This document shows, in pieces, positions 1 to 9,900 of a stretch of 64,000 nt of DNA (position 1 is its first letter; each line of letters opens with the position of its first letter). The stretch comes from Pseudomonas pisciculturae. GTDB lineage: Bacteria; Pseudomonadota; Gammaproteobacteria; Pseudomonadales; Pseudomonadaceae. The notes beneath the pieces are model-generated. The model was not told where the DNA came from and made no database searches. It saw nothing but the letters and a program-made list of their open reading frames with translations. Both the position numbers and the translations under genes were made by a program. Location: the NCBI RefSeq assembly GCF_015461805.1, contig NZ_JACVZE010000001.1:1054001-1118000 (forward strand), given 5' to 3'.

Positions 1-126
1 AATGAAAAGGCCGGCTGATTAGCTCGCCGCTGCCTTGCAACCCCGTGATTATAGGGGGGCGGTGGGCAAGCGAGTGCCGCTGACGTGAAAGTGAGAGGGC
101 AGGGTAGAGAAGTGTTGCCAGATACT

Positions 127-157
127 CGCTGTACGACCGAATGCCGGTCGTACAGCG
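127..157. terminator. Hairpin downstream of alaA
   Basis: A perfect 13-bp inverted repeat (arms 127-139 and 145-157, arm CGCTGTACGACCG) encloses a 5-nt loop just past the stop codon of the minus-strand aminotransferase. There is no clear T-run on either strand, so it may act as a 3'-end stabilising structure or a weak terminator rather than a classical intrinsic terminator. Nothing else is recognised in bases 1-166. Confidence 0.5.
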
Positions 158-166
158 CTACATCCG

Positions 167-1378
167 TTACTGGCGATAAGACTTGATGAAGTTGCCGATG
201 CGACCAATGGCCATTTCCAGGTCATCCACACGTGGCAGCGTCACCACGCGGAAGTGATCCGGCCACGGCCAGTTGAACGCTGTGCCCTGAACGACCAGCA
301 GTTTTTCCGACAGTAGCAGGTCGAGTACGAACTTCTCGTCGTTGAAGATCGGGCATACCTTGGGGTCGATACGCGGGAAGGCGTACAGCGCGCCCATGGG
401 TTTCACGCAGCTCACGCCGGGGATCGCGTTGAGCAACTCCCAGGTGCGGTTACGTTGTTCCAGCAAGCGGCCTTGGGGCAAGACCAGATCGTTAATGCTC
501 TGGTAGCCGCCGAGGGCGGTCTGAATCGCGTGCTGGCTTGGCACGTTGGCGCACAGGCGCATGTTGGCCAGCATGTCGATGCCTTCGATGTAGCTCTGGG
601 CATTGTGCTTGGGGCCGGAAATGGCGATCCAGCCGGAGCGGAAGCCCGCCACGCGGTAGGACTTGGACAGACCGTTGAAGGTCAGGCACAGCAGGTCTGG
701 CGCCAGGGAGGCGGTGCACACGTGCACGGCATCGTCGTAGAGGATCTTGTCGTAGATCTCGTCGGAGAACACCACCAGGTTGTGCTGGCGTGCCAGCTCA
801 AGCATGCCCAGCAGCACTTCTTTGGAGTACACCGCACCGGTCGGGTTGTTCGGGTTGATGATCACCAGGGCCTTGGTGTTCGGTGTGATCTTGGCCTTGA
901 TGTCGGCCAGGTCCGGGAACCAGTCGGCGCCTTCGTCACACAGGTAGTGCACCGGGTGGCCGCCGGCCAGGGTTACGGCGGCGGTCCACAGCGGGTAGTC
1001 CGGCGCGGGTACCAGCACTTCGTCGCCGTTGTTGAGCAGGGCTTGCATGGACATCACGATCAGCTCGGACACGCCATTGCCCAGGTAGATGTCTTCGATG
1101 CCGACGCCTTCGACCTGCTTTTGCTGGTAGTACTGCATCACCGCCTTGCGCGCGCTGAACAGGCCCTTGGAGTCACTGTAGCCCTGGGCAGTCGGCAGGT
1201 TGCGGATCACGTCCTGGAGGATTTCGTCCGGCGCTTCGAAACCAAACGGCGCCGGGTTGCCAATGTTCAGCTTGAGGATGCGATGGCCTTCCTCTTCCAG
1301 GCGCTTGGCGTGCTTGAGCACTGGGCCGCGAATGTCGTAGCAGACGTTGGCGAGCTTGTTCGATTTGCTGACCTGCAT
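167..1378 (-). CDS. alaA: Pyridoxal-phosphate aminotransferase, AlaA type
   Basis: This 403-residue class I/II aminotransferase probably makes alanine from pyruvate with glutamate as amino donor, in the cytoplasm. The PLP lysine lies in the segment NGLSKSYRVAGFRSGW; the substrate and cofactor motifs NPNNPTG and SDEIYDKI precede it. Length and the N-terminus (MQVSKSNKLANVCYDIRGP) fit the AlaA subgroup rather than AspC. The start at 1378 was chosen because the 25 codons upstream look non-family; a longer frame to 1453 exists. It is divergent from msrB, with about 200 bp between them that should hold both promoters. The exact amino donor and acceptor cannot be fixed from sequence. Confidence 0.9.
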   Translation of the reverse strand: MQVSKSNKLANVCYDIRGPVLKHAKRLEEEGHRILKLNIGNPAPFGFEAPDEILQDVIRNLPTAQGYSDSKGLFSARKAVMQYYQQKQVEGVGIEDIYLGNGVSELIVMSMQALLNNGDEVLVPAPDYPLWTAAVTLAGGHPVHYLCDEGADWFPDLADIKAKITPNTKALVIINPNNPTGAVYSKEVLLGMLELARQHNLVVFSDEIYDKILYDDAVHVCTASLAPDLLCLTFNGLSKSYRVAGFRSGWIAISGPKHNAQSYIEGIDMLANMRLCANVPSQHAIQTALGGYQSINDLVLPQGRLLEQRNRTWELLNAIPGVSCVKPMGALYAFPRIDPKVCPIFNDEKFVLDLLLSEKLLVVQGTAFNWPWPDHFRVVTLPRVDDLEMAIGRIGNFIKSYRQ

Positions 1379-1580
1379 GGCGATGTGATCCTGAAAATGA
1401 ACGATCCAGACGATAGGGGCACTACCGTACTGTGAATCCTGCGGGCCCCGCACCCATAAATACGTTTGAATGCCGGTAGCGCGGGTGCCAGACTGGCGTT
1501 TTGAAGAGGCGCAATCATACGTGCCACCTGATCCAGCGAAAAGATACAGATCAGGGTTTTTCAGTTGCCGAGGTGTATCG

Positions 1581-1973
1581 ATGGAAAAGTTGCAGAAAAC
1601 CCTTCAGGAATGGCAGGACATGCTCGACCCGGCGCAGTACCAGGTGTGCCGTCTCAAGGGCACCGAGCGGCCGTTCTCCGGCAAGTACAATGCCACCACC
1701 ACGGACGGCGTTTACCACTGCATTTGCTGCAATGAGCCGCTGTTTGACTCCAGTACCAAATTCGATGCTGGCTGCGGCTGGCCCAGCTTCTACGAGCCGA
1801 TTGCCGAGCGCGCGATGATCGAGATTCGCGACGTCAGCCACGGCATGATCCGTACCGAAGTCACCTGCGCCAAGTGCGATGCACACCTGGGCCATGTGTT
1901 CCCGGATGGCCCGCCGCCGACGGGGCTGCGCTACTGCATCAACTCGGTGTGCCTGGACTTCGTCCCCCGCTAA
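1581..1973 (+). CDS. msrB: Peptide-methionine (R)-S-oxide reductase MsrB
   Basis: The 130-residue protein reduces the R epimer of methionine sulfoxide in proteins, using thioredoxin. Two CxxC pairs (CICC near residue 48 and CAKC near residue 96) form the structural zinc site. The catalytic cysteine is Cys119 in RYCINS, with a further cysteine, Cys124, nearby. The start at 1581 gives the normal family length; an in-frame extension to 1470 lacks homologous character. It is followed by a degenerate REP-like hairpin and then the peroxidase gene, so the oxidative-repair theme continues although the spacing (155 bp) argues for separate transcription. Confidence 0.95.
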   Translation: MEKLQKTLQEWQDMLDPAQYQVCRLKGTERPFSGKYNATTTDGVYHCICCNEPLFDSSTKFDAGCGWPSFYEPIAERAMIEIRDVSHGMIRTEVTCAKCDAHLGHVFPDGPPPTGLRYCINSVCLDFVPR

Positions 1974-1997
1974 ATCGAAGGGTATGCAGGTCAAAAT

Positions 1998-2037
1998 GTG
2001 GGAGGGGGTCGATCGAATCGTCGCATCGCCCCTCCCA
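1998..2037. repeat. Degenerate REP-like hairpin after msrB
   Basis: GTGGGAGGGG at 1998-2007 faces CCCCTCCCA at 2029-2037, about 20 bp apart. It resembles the outer arms of the REPINs found elsewhere in the window but lacks the GGCTTGCC core, so it looks like a decayed REPIN. It may end msrB transcription. Confidence 0.5.
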
Positions 2038-2062
2038 AATTGATTACGGTTTAAGCTATATA

Positions 2063-2082
2063 AATTGCACGCAATTGAATTG
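2063..2082. promoter_or_regulatory. Nested AATTG/CAATT palindromes, candidate OhrR-type operator
   Basis: AATTG (2063-2067), CAATT (2072-2076) and AATTG (2078-2082) form two overlapping inverted repeats, with 4-bp and 1-bp spacers, in the leader of the peroxidase-regulator operon. They sit beside an AT-rich TATAAA that could be a -10 box. OhrR operators are built from AATTG/CAATT half-sites, and an OhrR-like gene is the second gene of this operon. Autoregulation is inferred, not shown. Confidence 0.5.
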
Positions 2083-2128
2083 AGCGCTATGTTTCTGCTC
2101 CTTACCCCTTCGATATCGAGGCGTTGCC

Positions 2129-2614
2129 ATGACCGACACCCTGCTGAGCATCCCGTGTACCACCATCAAGGGTGAGCAAAAGACCCTGGCCGATTTCTCA
2201 GGCAAGGCGATCCTGGTGGTCAACACCGCCAGCAAATGTGGTTTCACCCCACAGTACAAGGGCCTGGAGCAGCTCTGGCAGCAGTACAAGGACCAGGGCC
2301 TGGTGGTGCTGGGGTTCCCCTGCAACCAGTTCGGTAAACAGGAGCCGGGTAACGAAGGGGCGATTTCCGAGTTCTGCGAGCTGAACTTCGGTGTCAGCTT
2401 TCCGCTGTTCAAGAAGATTGACGTCAATGGCAGCGAAGCTCACCCACTGTTCGTCCAACTGAAAAAACAGGCGCCGGGCCTGTTGGGTTCCAAGGGCATC
2501 AAGTGGAACTTCACCAAGTTCCTCATCGGCCGCGATGGTCAGGTGGTCAAGCGTTTCGCCCCTACCACCAAGCCGCAGGACCTGACTCAAGAGATCGAAG
2601 CCCTGCTCAAATGA
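2129..2614 (+). CDS. Glutathione peroxidase family thiol peroxidase
   Basis: The 161-residue protein belongs to the GPx/BsaA family, which reduces organic hydroperoxides; bacterial cysteine forms usually draw on thioredoxin. The peroxidatic residue is Cys37 ([12 protein letters not shown]), not selenocysteine. The family blocks [13 protein letters not shown] and WNFTKFLI supply the Gln, Trp and Asn of the catalytic tetrad. The length is normal. Its stop codon overlaps the start of the MarR-type gene (ATGA), so the two are translationally coupled. The candidate operator at 2063-2082 suggests induction by organic peroxide through that neighbour. Confidence 0.93.
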   Translation: MTDTLLSIPCTTIKGEQKTLADFSGKAILVVNTASKCGFTPQYKGLEQLWQQYKDQGLVVLGFPCNQFGKQEPGNEGAISEFCELNFGVSFPLFKKIDVNGSEAHPLFVQLKKQAPGLLGSKGIKWNFTKFLIGRDGQVVKRFAPTTKPQDLTQEIEALLK

Positions 2615-3090
2615 CCGTATCCCTGGCTCTCGATAATCAGCTGTGCTTCAAGCTCTATGCCGCCTCAAGAGCCGTCACGCGTGCCTACAAACCGATGCTG
2701 GACCAACTGGGGCTGACCTACCCGCAATACTTGGTGATGTTGGTGTTGTGGGAATGGCATGACGAAAGTCCGGCACACCCGACGGTCAAGGCATTGGGCG
2801 AACGCCTGATGCTCGACTCGGGCACGCTCACGCCGTTGCTCAAACGCCTTGAGCAGCTTGAGCTGGTGCGCCGCCGACGCAGCGCCAAGGACGAGCGGGA
2901 AGTGCACTTGAGCCTCAGCGAGGCGGGTGTGCAACTTCGCGACCAGACGCGCGCCCTCAAGACCCGTTTACTGTGCGACAGCGGTGTCGACTTGAATCAG
3001 GCTGATGCCCTGCGCGCTGGCCTGGATCACCTGCTGCGCCAGATCACAGACTTGTCGTTGTCGGCACCCACAGGTCCAGCAATCCGCTGA
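2611..3090 (+). CDS. MarR-family organic-peroxide sensor, OhrR-like
   Basis: A 159-residue winged-helix repressor. The N-terminus has the OhrR layout [14 protein letters not shown] with the reactive Cys12, and Tyr26 and Tyr37 lie at the spacing expected for the tyrosines that hydrogen-bond the sensing cysteine. The DNA-binding wing is around residues 60-100 ([24 protein letters not shown]...DEREV). The start at 2611 overlaps the peroxidase stop by ATGA; a longer frame from 2503 runs into the upstream gene and is rejected. It normally partners ohr; here the partner is a glutathione peroxidase. The last 47 bp overlap, tail to tail, with the convergent sensor kinase gene. Confidence 0.88.
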   Translation: MTVSLALDNQLCFKLYAASRAVTRAYKPMLDQLGLTYPQYLVMLVLWEWHDESPAHPTVKALGERLMLDSGTLTPLLKRLEQLELVRRRRSAKDEREVHLSLSEAGVQLRDQTRALKTRLLCDSGVDLNQADALRAGLDHLLRQITDLSLSAPTGPAIR

Positions 3091-5353
3091 GTTCCTCGCG
3101 CCGAAACGGCTTGGCCAGGTAGTCATTCATCCCGGCCGCCCGGCAACGCTCGCGCTCTTCAGGCAAGGCGTTGGCGGTCAGGGCGACGATTGGCAGGTCT
3201 GGCCAGCGCCCGCTGCGACGAATCTGCCGGCTGGCCTCATAGCCATCCATCACCGGCATGTTGCAGTCCATCAACACCATGTCAAAGCGTTGTTCTTCCA
3301 GGAACTTGAGCGCCTCGCCACCGTGGGCTGCCACGATCACTTCACACCCCAGTTTGCTGAGCATGCCCTTGGCCACCAGTTGGTTAACCGGGTTGTCTTC
3401 GACCAGCAGGATGCGTGCGCGATGGGCCAGCGGGGCGGCCTCCATCTGGATAGGGTCGAGGATCAGTTGCGCATCGCTGCGCAGGTTGCGTTGCAGAATC
3501 TGGTACAGCGCGTTGCGGCTCAATGGGCGCGCCTGCTGCTGCAACGGTGCGAGTGCCGCTACTTCCTCACTGGGCATGAAGTTGCCATAGGCGGTCACCA
3601 GCAGGATCGGCGCGGCGATAATAGGGCGCAGGCGGAACAGACATTGTGGGCAATCAGTGATCAGCAGGTCCGGGGTTTGCCCGCTGACGTCTTCATCGCG
3701 AGGATAACAGCGCGGTGTCAGCCCCCAGTGAGGCAGCAGCGTTGTCAGCAGCTCCGTCAGGCCACTGTCAGCACTGGTAACGGCAATCACCTCGCCCGTG
3801 AGGGATGCCTGTCGTGTGGCGGGCAAATGGGGAGGCAGCGGCAATTCGGCGCAGAACTGGCTGCCAAAGCCGACTTCCGAGCTGATGCTCAAGCGGCCTT
3901 TCATGGCCTCGCACAAGTTGTGTGTCAGGGCCAGGCCCAGGCCCGTGCCGCCATATTGGCGGGTGATGCCTGCGCCGGCCTGGGTGAACGGTTGAAAAAT
4001 TTTCAACTGGGCATCCTGCGCAATGCCGATGCCGGTATCACACACCTCAATGCGTACCCGGCCATCGACACTGCTCAGGCGCACGTCCACTCGACCGAAG
4101 CGGGTGAACTTCAAGGCATTGGACAGCAAGTTACTGACGATCTGCCTTACCCGGGTTGGGTCGCCCAGCACTTGGGCCGGAAACTGTGGGTCGATCAGGC
4201 AGGTCAGCTCGACATTCGGCGCAGCGTTCTGCGACAGCAGGTTGGCGGTGTCTTCCACCTGTGCGCCGAGGTCGAAGGGGATACGCTCCAGTTCCAATTG
4301 GCCAGCGTCGAACTTGGACAGGTCAAGAATATCGTTGAGCAGTTCAACCAACACCTTGCCCGAATCATGAGCGATAGACAGTTGCTGGCGTTGCTCGGCG
4401 TTGAGCGGGCTGTCCAGCGACAAGGCGATCATGCCCAGCAAGCCGTTGAGCGGGGTACGGATTTCATGGCTCATGTTCGCCAAAAACGCCGCCCGTGCCT
4501 GGGCCATGCCCAGTGCATTTACCTTCGCCGCTTCCAATTCATCGTTGGACTGGCTCAGCCGCTGGTTGCTGGCCTTGAGTTCCAGGGTACGGGCGGACAC
4601 GATGTCCTCCAATTGCCCCAAGTATTCGGTCAGTCTGTCTTCAGCGTGGCGACGCTGCTGGATCTCGGTTTCCATGTTCTCAAACTGCTGGTTGGCGACG
4701 GTGACCAATACGCCGATTTCGTCATGCTCGTGGCCGGGCGGGCAGTCCAGGCGTGCCTGCTTGCGGTTGCTCAACTCACGAATAATGCGTACCAGTGGCT
4801 GGGTCAGCATCACGTAGAACAGGCCCAGCAGGATGCCGGTCAACAGCAGGCTGCGCACAAAACCATTGAGCAGGGTAATTTCGGCGCGACGCAGGAAGCG
4901 ACTGCCGAAGGCGTAGGTGTCCACATCCAGATGCAGTACCCCCAGAGACTCGTTAGGCATATGACTCAAGAACAGTCGGTCTTCGAACTGGCGGTTGGCG
5001 TCAAACAGGAAGTCGCTGATGGGGCGGTAGGTGCTTTCCTTGCGCGGCCGCTCGACATTGGCCAACACCACGCCGTTGTTGTCGATCAACTGCGCGCGGA
5101 TGATGGCGGGGGAGCGCAGCAGGCCAAGGGTCAGTTCCTGGGCCAGTTCGGCGTCGATGTTGTAGGCGATGCGCGAGGCAGGGTTGTGGCTGATTTCCAG
5201 CAGCGAAGCAATTTCACGGTTGATGGATGCGTCTTCGCTGGCATAATCAATGCCGATTTGGATCAGGCTGAGCAAGGTTCCCAAGACGAAACCGACCAGC
5301 ACAGTCAATCTGGCTTGTTTATAAGACAAGCGGTGGGCGAACTTGATATCCAT
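3044..5353 (-). CDS. Hybrid sensor histidine kinase / response regulator
   Basis: A membrane hybrid kinase of 769 residues. Order: TM1 about 14-36, a periplasmic sensor segment of about 120 residues, TM2 about 160-182, a HAMP-like linker and coiled coil to about 290, HisKA (phospho-His in ANMSHEIRTP), HATPase (TGIGI and GGTGLGLAL boxes), a degenerate receiver-like segment, and a C-terminal receiver with the acceptor Asp in MDCNMPVMDGYE and the lysine in LAKPF. No HPt domain is present, so phosphotransfer must use a separate protein. The start at 5353 was chosen because the preceding 26 codons are atypical. The ligand is unknown. The 3' end overlaps the convergent OhrR-like gene by 47 bp. Confidence 0.88.
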   Translation of the reverse strand: MDIKFAHRLSYKQARLTVLVGFVLGTLLSLIQIGIDYASEDASINREIASLLEISHNPASRIAYNIDAELAQELTLGLLRSPAIIRAQLIDNNGVVLANVERPRKESTYRPISDFLFDANRQFEDRLFLSHMPNESLGVLHLDVDTYAFGSRFLRRAEITLLNGFVRSLLLTGILLGLFYVMLTQPLVRIIRELSNRKQARLDCPPGHEHDEIGVLVTVANQQFENMETEIQQRRHAEDRLTEYLGQLEDIVSARTLELKASNQRLSQSNDELEAAKVNALGMAQARAAFLANMSHEIRTPLNGLLGMIALSLDSPLNAEQRQQLSIAHDSGKVLVELLNDILDLSKFDAGQLELERIPFDLGAQVEDTANLLSQNAAPNVELTCLIDPQFPAQVLGDPTRVRQIVSNLLSNALKFTRFGRVDVRLSSVDGRVRIEVCDTGIGIAQDAQLKIFQPFTQAGAGITRQYGGTGLGLALTHNLCEAMKGRLSISSEVGFGSQFCAELPLPPHLPATRQASLTGEVIAVTSADSGLTELLTTLLPHWGLTPRCYPRDEDVSGQTPDLLITDCPQCLFRLRPIIAAPILLVTAYGNFMPSEEVAALAPLQQQARPLSRNALYQILQRNLRSDAQLILDPIQMEAAPLAHRARILLVEDNPVNQLVAKGMLSKLGCEVIVAAHGGEALKFLEEQRFDMVLMDCNMPVMDGYEASRQIRRSGRWPDLPIVALTANALPEERERCRAAGMNDYLAKPFRREELSGLLDLWVPTTTSL

Positions 5354-5517
5354 CGAGTGTTGAACCACTTCACGTTTCCCTTCGCCCGGCAAGCATAGCT
5401 GAACATCCACAGGCTCAGGTCTGCCCGGCATGAATCGTTTTTTTATGCAGCCTCAAGCGCTCTGCCGCAGGGCTGCCAATACGCCATCTTTTGCAAGAAG
5501 TTGCCAGAGGAATCATC

Positions 5518-6408
5518 GTGGATAACCGATTGAATGCCTTTCTTGAGCGGGCCGATGCAGTACTTGCCCGCCTGGAACCCTTGTTGCCTGCACCTCGCCA
5601 ACCCATCGACTGGAACCAATGCCTGGCCGCCCGTTGGCAGCGTGAAGGCCGTGCCGGCTTCCTGCTGCCGCTGGACGTGAGCCTGGACATGCGCCTGTCC
5701 GACTTGATTGGCGTGGACAAACAACGCGAGCAACTGGCCCGCAACACCCAACAGTTCCTCGATGGCCTGCCCGCCAACCACGCGCTGCTATGGGGCTCGC
5801 GCGGTACCGGAAAATCGTCCATGGTGCGCGCCTTGCTGGCCCAACACGCCAAGGCCGGCCTGCGTCTGATCGAGATTGAGCGCGATCACCTCGCCGACCT
5901 GCCGCGTGTGGTCGAACAACTGCTCAAGCTGCCACAGCGTTTCATCCTGTTCTGCGACGACCTGTCGTTTGAAGCCGGCGAAGGCGACTACCGTGTGCTC
6001 AAAAGCGTGCTGGACGGCTCTCTTGAGCAGGCGCCGGAAAACGTCTTGCTGTACGCCACCTCCAACCGCCGCCACCTGGTGCCGGAAAATCAGAGCGATA
6101 ACGACAACTGGAAGCGCGTGGATGGTGAGTTGCACCCCAGCGAAGCGGTGGAAGACAAGATTGCCTTATCCGACCGTTTTGGCCTGTGGCTGTCGTTTTA
6201 CCCGTTCACCCAGGAACACTTCCTTGAGGTGGTGCAACACTGGATCGGCGAGCTGGCCAGCAAGGCCAACTTGCAGTGGCAGCGCGATGAAGCCCTCGAC
6301 ATTCTCGCCGTGCGCTGGGCGACGGGTCGTGGTAACCGCAACGGTCGTTGCGCGTATCAATTCGCCCGTTATTGGGTGGGTCTCAAATTGCTGGAGCGTC
6401 AACCATGA
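5518..6408 (+). CDS. DUF815 family AAA-type ATP-binding protein
   Basis: A 296-residue cytoplasmic P-loop ATPase of the DUF815 family (YifB/RarA-like fold, function unproven). Walker A is GSRGTGKSS (near residue 96) and a Walker B-like FCDDLSFE follows; an arginine-rich segment, TGRGNRNGR, is near the C-terminus. The start is taken as GTG at 5518 because AGAGGA lies at the right distance upstream; a TTG at 5491 is possible. The stop overlaps the start of the next gene (ATGA), so it is coupled to the methionine-sulfoxide reductase gene. That pairing is the only hint of its role. Confidence 0.85.
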   Translation: MDNRLNAFLERADAVLARLEPLLPAPRQPIDWNQCLAARWQREGRAGFLLPLDVSLDMRLSDLIGVDKQREQLARNTQQFLDGLPANHALLWGSRGTGKSSMVRALLAQHAKAGLRLIEIERDHLADLPRVVEQLLKLPQRFILFCDDLSFEAGEGDYRVLKSVLDGSLEQAPENVLLYATSNRRHLVPENQSDNDNWKRVDGELHPSEAVEDKIALSDRFGLWLSFYPFTQEHFLEVVQHWIGELASKANLQWQRDEALDILAVRWATGRGNRNGRCAYQFARYWVGLKLLERQP

Positions 6409-6887
6409 TTGATCTACAACAGGCTGGCACCGGCCTTGATGGCTACGCCATGCTCTGTGCGCAGCTGGAATCGCTGCTGGCCGATGAGCGCGACTTTATC
6501 GCCAACAGTGCGCAGTTTTCGGCGTTCCTGTTTAATCAGATCGACGACCTGAACTGGGCCGGCTTTTACCTCAATCGCAATGAAGAATTGGTGCTGGGGC
6601 CGTTCCAGGGCCAAATCGCGTGTGTGCGTATACCGTTTGGTCGCGGCGTGTGTGGTGCCGCGGCTGCGACGCGCCAAACCCAGCGGGTGGAGGATGTGCA
6701 TGAGTTTCCCGGGCACATCGCCTGTGACAGCGCATCGAACAGCGAGCTGGTTGTGCCCTTGGTCAAGGACGGCAAATTGATTGGCGTCCTTGACCTCGAC
6801 AGCCCGTCGCTGGCGCGTTTCACCCTCCAAGACCAGGCGGGCATTGAGCAGTTAGCGGCGATTTTTCTACGCTTGACTGACTGCTGA
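6405..6887 (+). CDS. msrC: Free methionine-(R)-sulfoxide reductase, GAF domain (MsrC/fRMsr)
   Basis: A 160-residue single GAF-domain protein that reduces free L-methionine-R-sulfoxide. The three diagnostic cysteines are Cys73, Cys83 and Cys107, with the same 10/24 spacing as Cys84/94/118 of the E. coli enzyme. The block NWAGFYL and the C-terminal LDLDSPSLARF are typical. The start at 6405 gives the family length and an ATGA overlap with the ATPase gene. Together with msrB at 1581 this gives the window two R-specific sulfoxide reductases, one for protein-bound and one for free methionine. Confidence 0.92.
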   Translation: MIDLQQAGTGLDGYAMLCAQLESLLADERDFIANSAQFSAFLFNQIDDLNWAGFYLNRNEELVLGPFQGQIACVRIPFGRGVCGAAAATRQTQRVEDVHEFPGHIACDSASNSELVVPLVKDGKLIGVLDLDSPSLARFTLQDQAGIEQLAAIFLRLTDC

Positions 6888-6898
6888 GGCGTTACATC

Positions 6899-6923
6899 GG
6901 GAGCGAGTGGGGTCGCTCGCTCC
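6899..6923. terminator. Hairpin between convergent msrC and sensor gene
   Basis: GGAGCGAG (6900-6907) pairs with CTCGCTCC (6916-6923) across an 8-nt loop in the 39-bp space between two converging genes. No T-run follows, so termination efficiency is doubtful. Confidence 0.4.
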
Positions 6924-6926
6924 TGC

Positions 6927-9900
6927 CTAACCCTGTGCCTGTAGGCCATCCAGTTGCGTTTGCAGTTTCCTTTCCAGTTCAAGCATGAGTTTTTCCAGCG
7001 TCTTGATACCGATTTCAACCAGAGGCAGTTCATCCTCTCGGGTACATGCCTGCTCCAACGCCTCGCACTGAGCGGCCAGTAGCGTGGCTTGTACGATGCG
7101 CGCAGCGCCCTTGATCTTGTGGGCTTGTTCGATGATCTCCTGGAGCGACGCCTGTCGCGCCAATAGGGCAACGATCACCTGGCGGTCATGACGACTGCTG
7201 CTCAATAGCTCTTCAAGCAAGCGCCGGCTCAGTTGGGGGTCGCCTCCCGTCAGCGCGTCCAGGCTGCTCAGATCCAGCGGTGTACCGCTAGGTTGGGGGC
7301 CAATTTGCGCCAGCCGCCGTTCCAGCACCGTGAGGCTGATGGGTTTGAAGAGGCAGTCGTTCATCCCGGCTTCAGCGCAGCGCCGTTTCTCTTCAGGCTG
7401 GGCGTTGGCCGTAAAACCCACTATGACGCAAGGAGGCAACTCCTCGCGTTGTTCGTACTCTCGGATCGAACGGCTTAACTCATAGCCGTTCATGATGGGC
7501 ATGTTGCAATCGGCGATTACCAGGTCGAAGTGCTCCTGGCGCCAAGCCTGGAAGCCGGCCGCACCATGCTGGGCTGCGGTGAACTGATGACCCAGGTAAC
7601 CCAATTGCTGGCACATCAGCAGGCGGTTGGCGGGGTGATCATCGACCACCAGCACATTGAGCACGGGCGCAGGTGTGGGGGTTGTCGGCTTGAGCTCCTG
7701 CGTCGCATTGTCCGGCTGCAGGCAGTTCATTTTCAGATTGACATGCACTTGTGTGCCCACCATGGGGACGCTGCTGAGGCTTAGTTGCCCACCCATCATC
7801 GAGCACAGGCTGCGACAGATCACCAGCCCCAGGCCTGCGCCGCTACGCGCCAAGTGCCCCGAATTGTCGGCCTGGGCGAATGGTTCAAACAGGCGCAATT
7901 GGTCTTCCCGGCTGATGCCGATACCCGTGTCCTCTACCACCAGCCTCATTTCGACCTGTTGCGCCAGCTCGGTAGCCTGCACGTCCACTTTTATCTTCAC
8001 CTCGCCGCGCTCGGTGAATTTGATGGCATTGCTTACCAGGTTTGATAGCACCTGCTTGAAGCGCAATGGGTCGATCAATACGTCGGTGTCGTCGAGCCCA
8101 GGCTTGAATTCCAGCAGCAAACTGAGCGTCTTCTGGCGGGCCAAGCCGTCGAACACGCGGACCACCGATGCGATCACTTCCTTCAGGTTGACCCGTTCAG
8201 GGGCCAGGCTTAGTCGTCCTGACTCGATACGCGCGATGTCGAGGATGTCGCCGATCAGCTCCAGCAGGTCCTTGGCCGAGTTGTAGGCTACTTCGATCGC
8301 CGGGCGATCCAGATGGCCTTGATCTGCTCGCTTGAGCGTCAGCTCCAGCATGCCGATGACGGCATTCATCGGCGTGCGGATTTCGTGGCTCATAGTCGCG
8401 AGGAAGGTGCTTTTGGCGCGGTTGGCCTCGTCGGCACGCTCCTTGGCTGCGCGCAGCTCATCGAACAGCTGGCGCCGTTCGCTGATGTCTATCCAGCCGC
8501 CGATGATGCCTTGGACTTCGCCAGTCGAATCGCGATACGGCAGGATCCAGTGGTAGATCGTCAGCTTCTTCCCGCGGATGTGCAGGGACCGATCCAGGAT
8601 CAGCGGGTTGCCTTGCGCGACTACGCGCTGGTAGTCGGCATGGTATTGCGACGCCTCTGTTTCGAGCGCCGTACTGATCTGAAGGGCGCTTTTGCCGATC
8701 ACATCCTCGCGCTTGACGTCGAACACTTGCAGGTAGCTGTCATTACAGGTCTGCAGCAGACCTTGCCGGTCGCGTACGTAAATCGGATGGGGGGTTTCGT
8801 TGACCAGTGCGCGCATGAACTCGAACTGATCGTTGAGAGCGCGCTCGGCCATCCTGCGGTGCTTGATCTGCCGGCGCATGTAGGCGTTCCAGGCCAGCGA
8901 AATCGAGAGCAGCAGCCCGGTGCCGATGATGATTTGGGCAATAAGGGAATGGTAATTGCGCCAGTAGCTGTCGGACGCGGCGGTGTAGCCTCGCCAGCGA
9001 CTGTTGATCACCCCGAGTTCATCTGGAGCGATACTGAGCAGCGCCTTGTCGAGGATCGAGCTCAATTCCGTGGCATCCCGTGAGGTGGCCAGTGTGAAGA
9101 GGGCTGGAAGCGTGCCGATGCTGGTGCTGATCTGTAATTTGTCCTGGAAGACCTTGGAAGAAAGAAAATAGTTGGCGACCACCAGCGAGTTCACCGCACC
9201 GTCAACTTGCCCTTGGGCCAGCAGTTCCGAAGCCTTGAAGGTGTCATTGGTTTCCACCAGCAGAATGTGAGGGAAATCCTTGCGCAGGAAGGGTTCAAGC
9301 GGATTGCCCTGGGTGATCGCCAGTCGCTTGCCCGCCATTTGCTCCAGCGACAGCGGAGCATCGGGCTCCTTGCGCGTCAGCAACACGTAGGAGTTTTCCA
9401 GGTAAGGGCGGCTGAAATTCAGCTGCGTCTCTCGCTCGGTGCTGGGAACAATCGCGCCGATGATATCGGCTCTGCCAGCAGCAATTTGTTCGATCATCGC
9501 ATTGACGTTACGCCCGCGTTGAATCTCGAAGCGCAGCCCGGTCCGCAGGCGTATCAGCTCCAATAGGTCGGCGGTGATGCCGCGCAAACTGCCATCGGTA
9601 TCGAAGAATGTTAGCGGTGCAAACGTTTCATTGGCGATCACCTTGACCACAGGGTGTTCTTTCAGCCAGCGCTCTTCGCGTTGGGTCAGTTGCAACTTCT
9701 TGTCAGTCAGCAGGATATCGCTGCCGGCACTCCAACGTTTGGCGATGTTTTCCCGTTCATGGGTGGGCAGTGCCGCCAGCACGGCGTTGACGATACTCAA
9801 GAGAGTGTGCTGATCCTGGCGCAAGGCAAAGCTGAATCCGTAGGCTTCGTGCTTGCCGAAGTTGGCCATATGGATGTTTTTGAGATAGCCCTTATTGATC

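Noticed and set aside
127..157. LexA-like site (CTGTAC...GTACAG) after alaA
   Set aside because: The distance between the CTG and CAG halves is far greater than 10 bp and it lies at a gene's 3' end; it is a hairpin.
3005..5398. 797-codon open frame on the plus strand
   Set aside because: It is antisense to the hybrid kinase, whose frame has clear HisKA, HATPase and receiver motifs. GC-rich third positions leave the opposite strand open; the translation has no family features.
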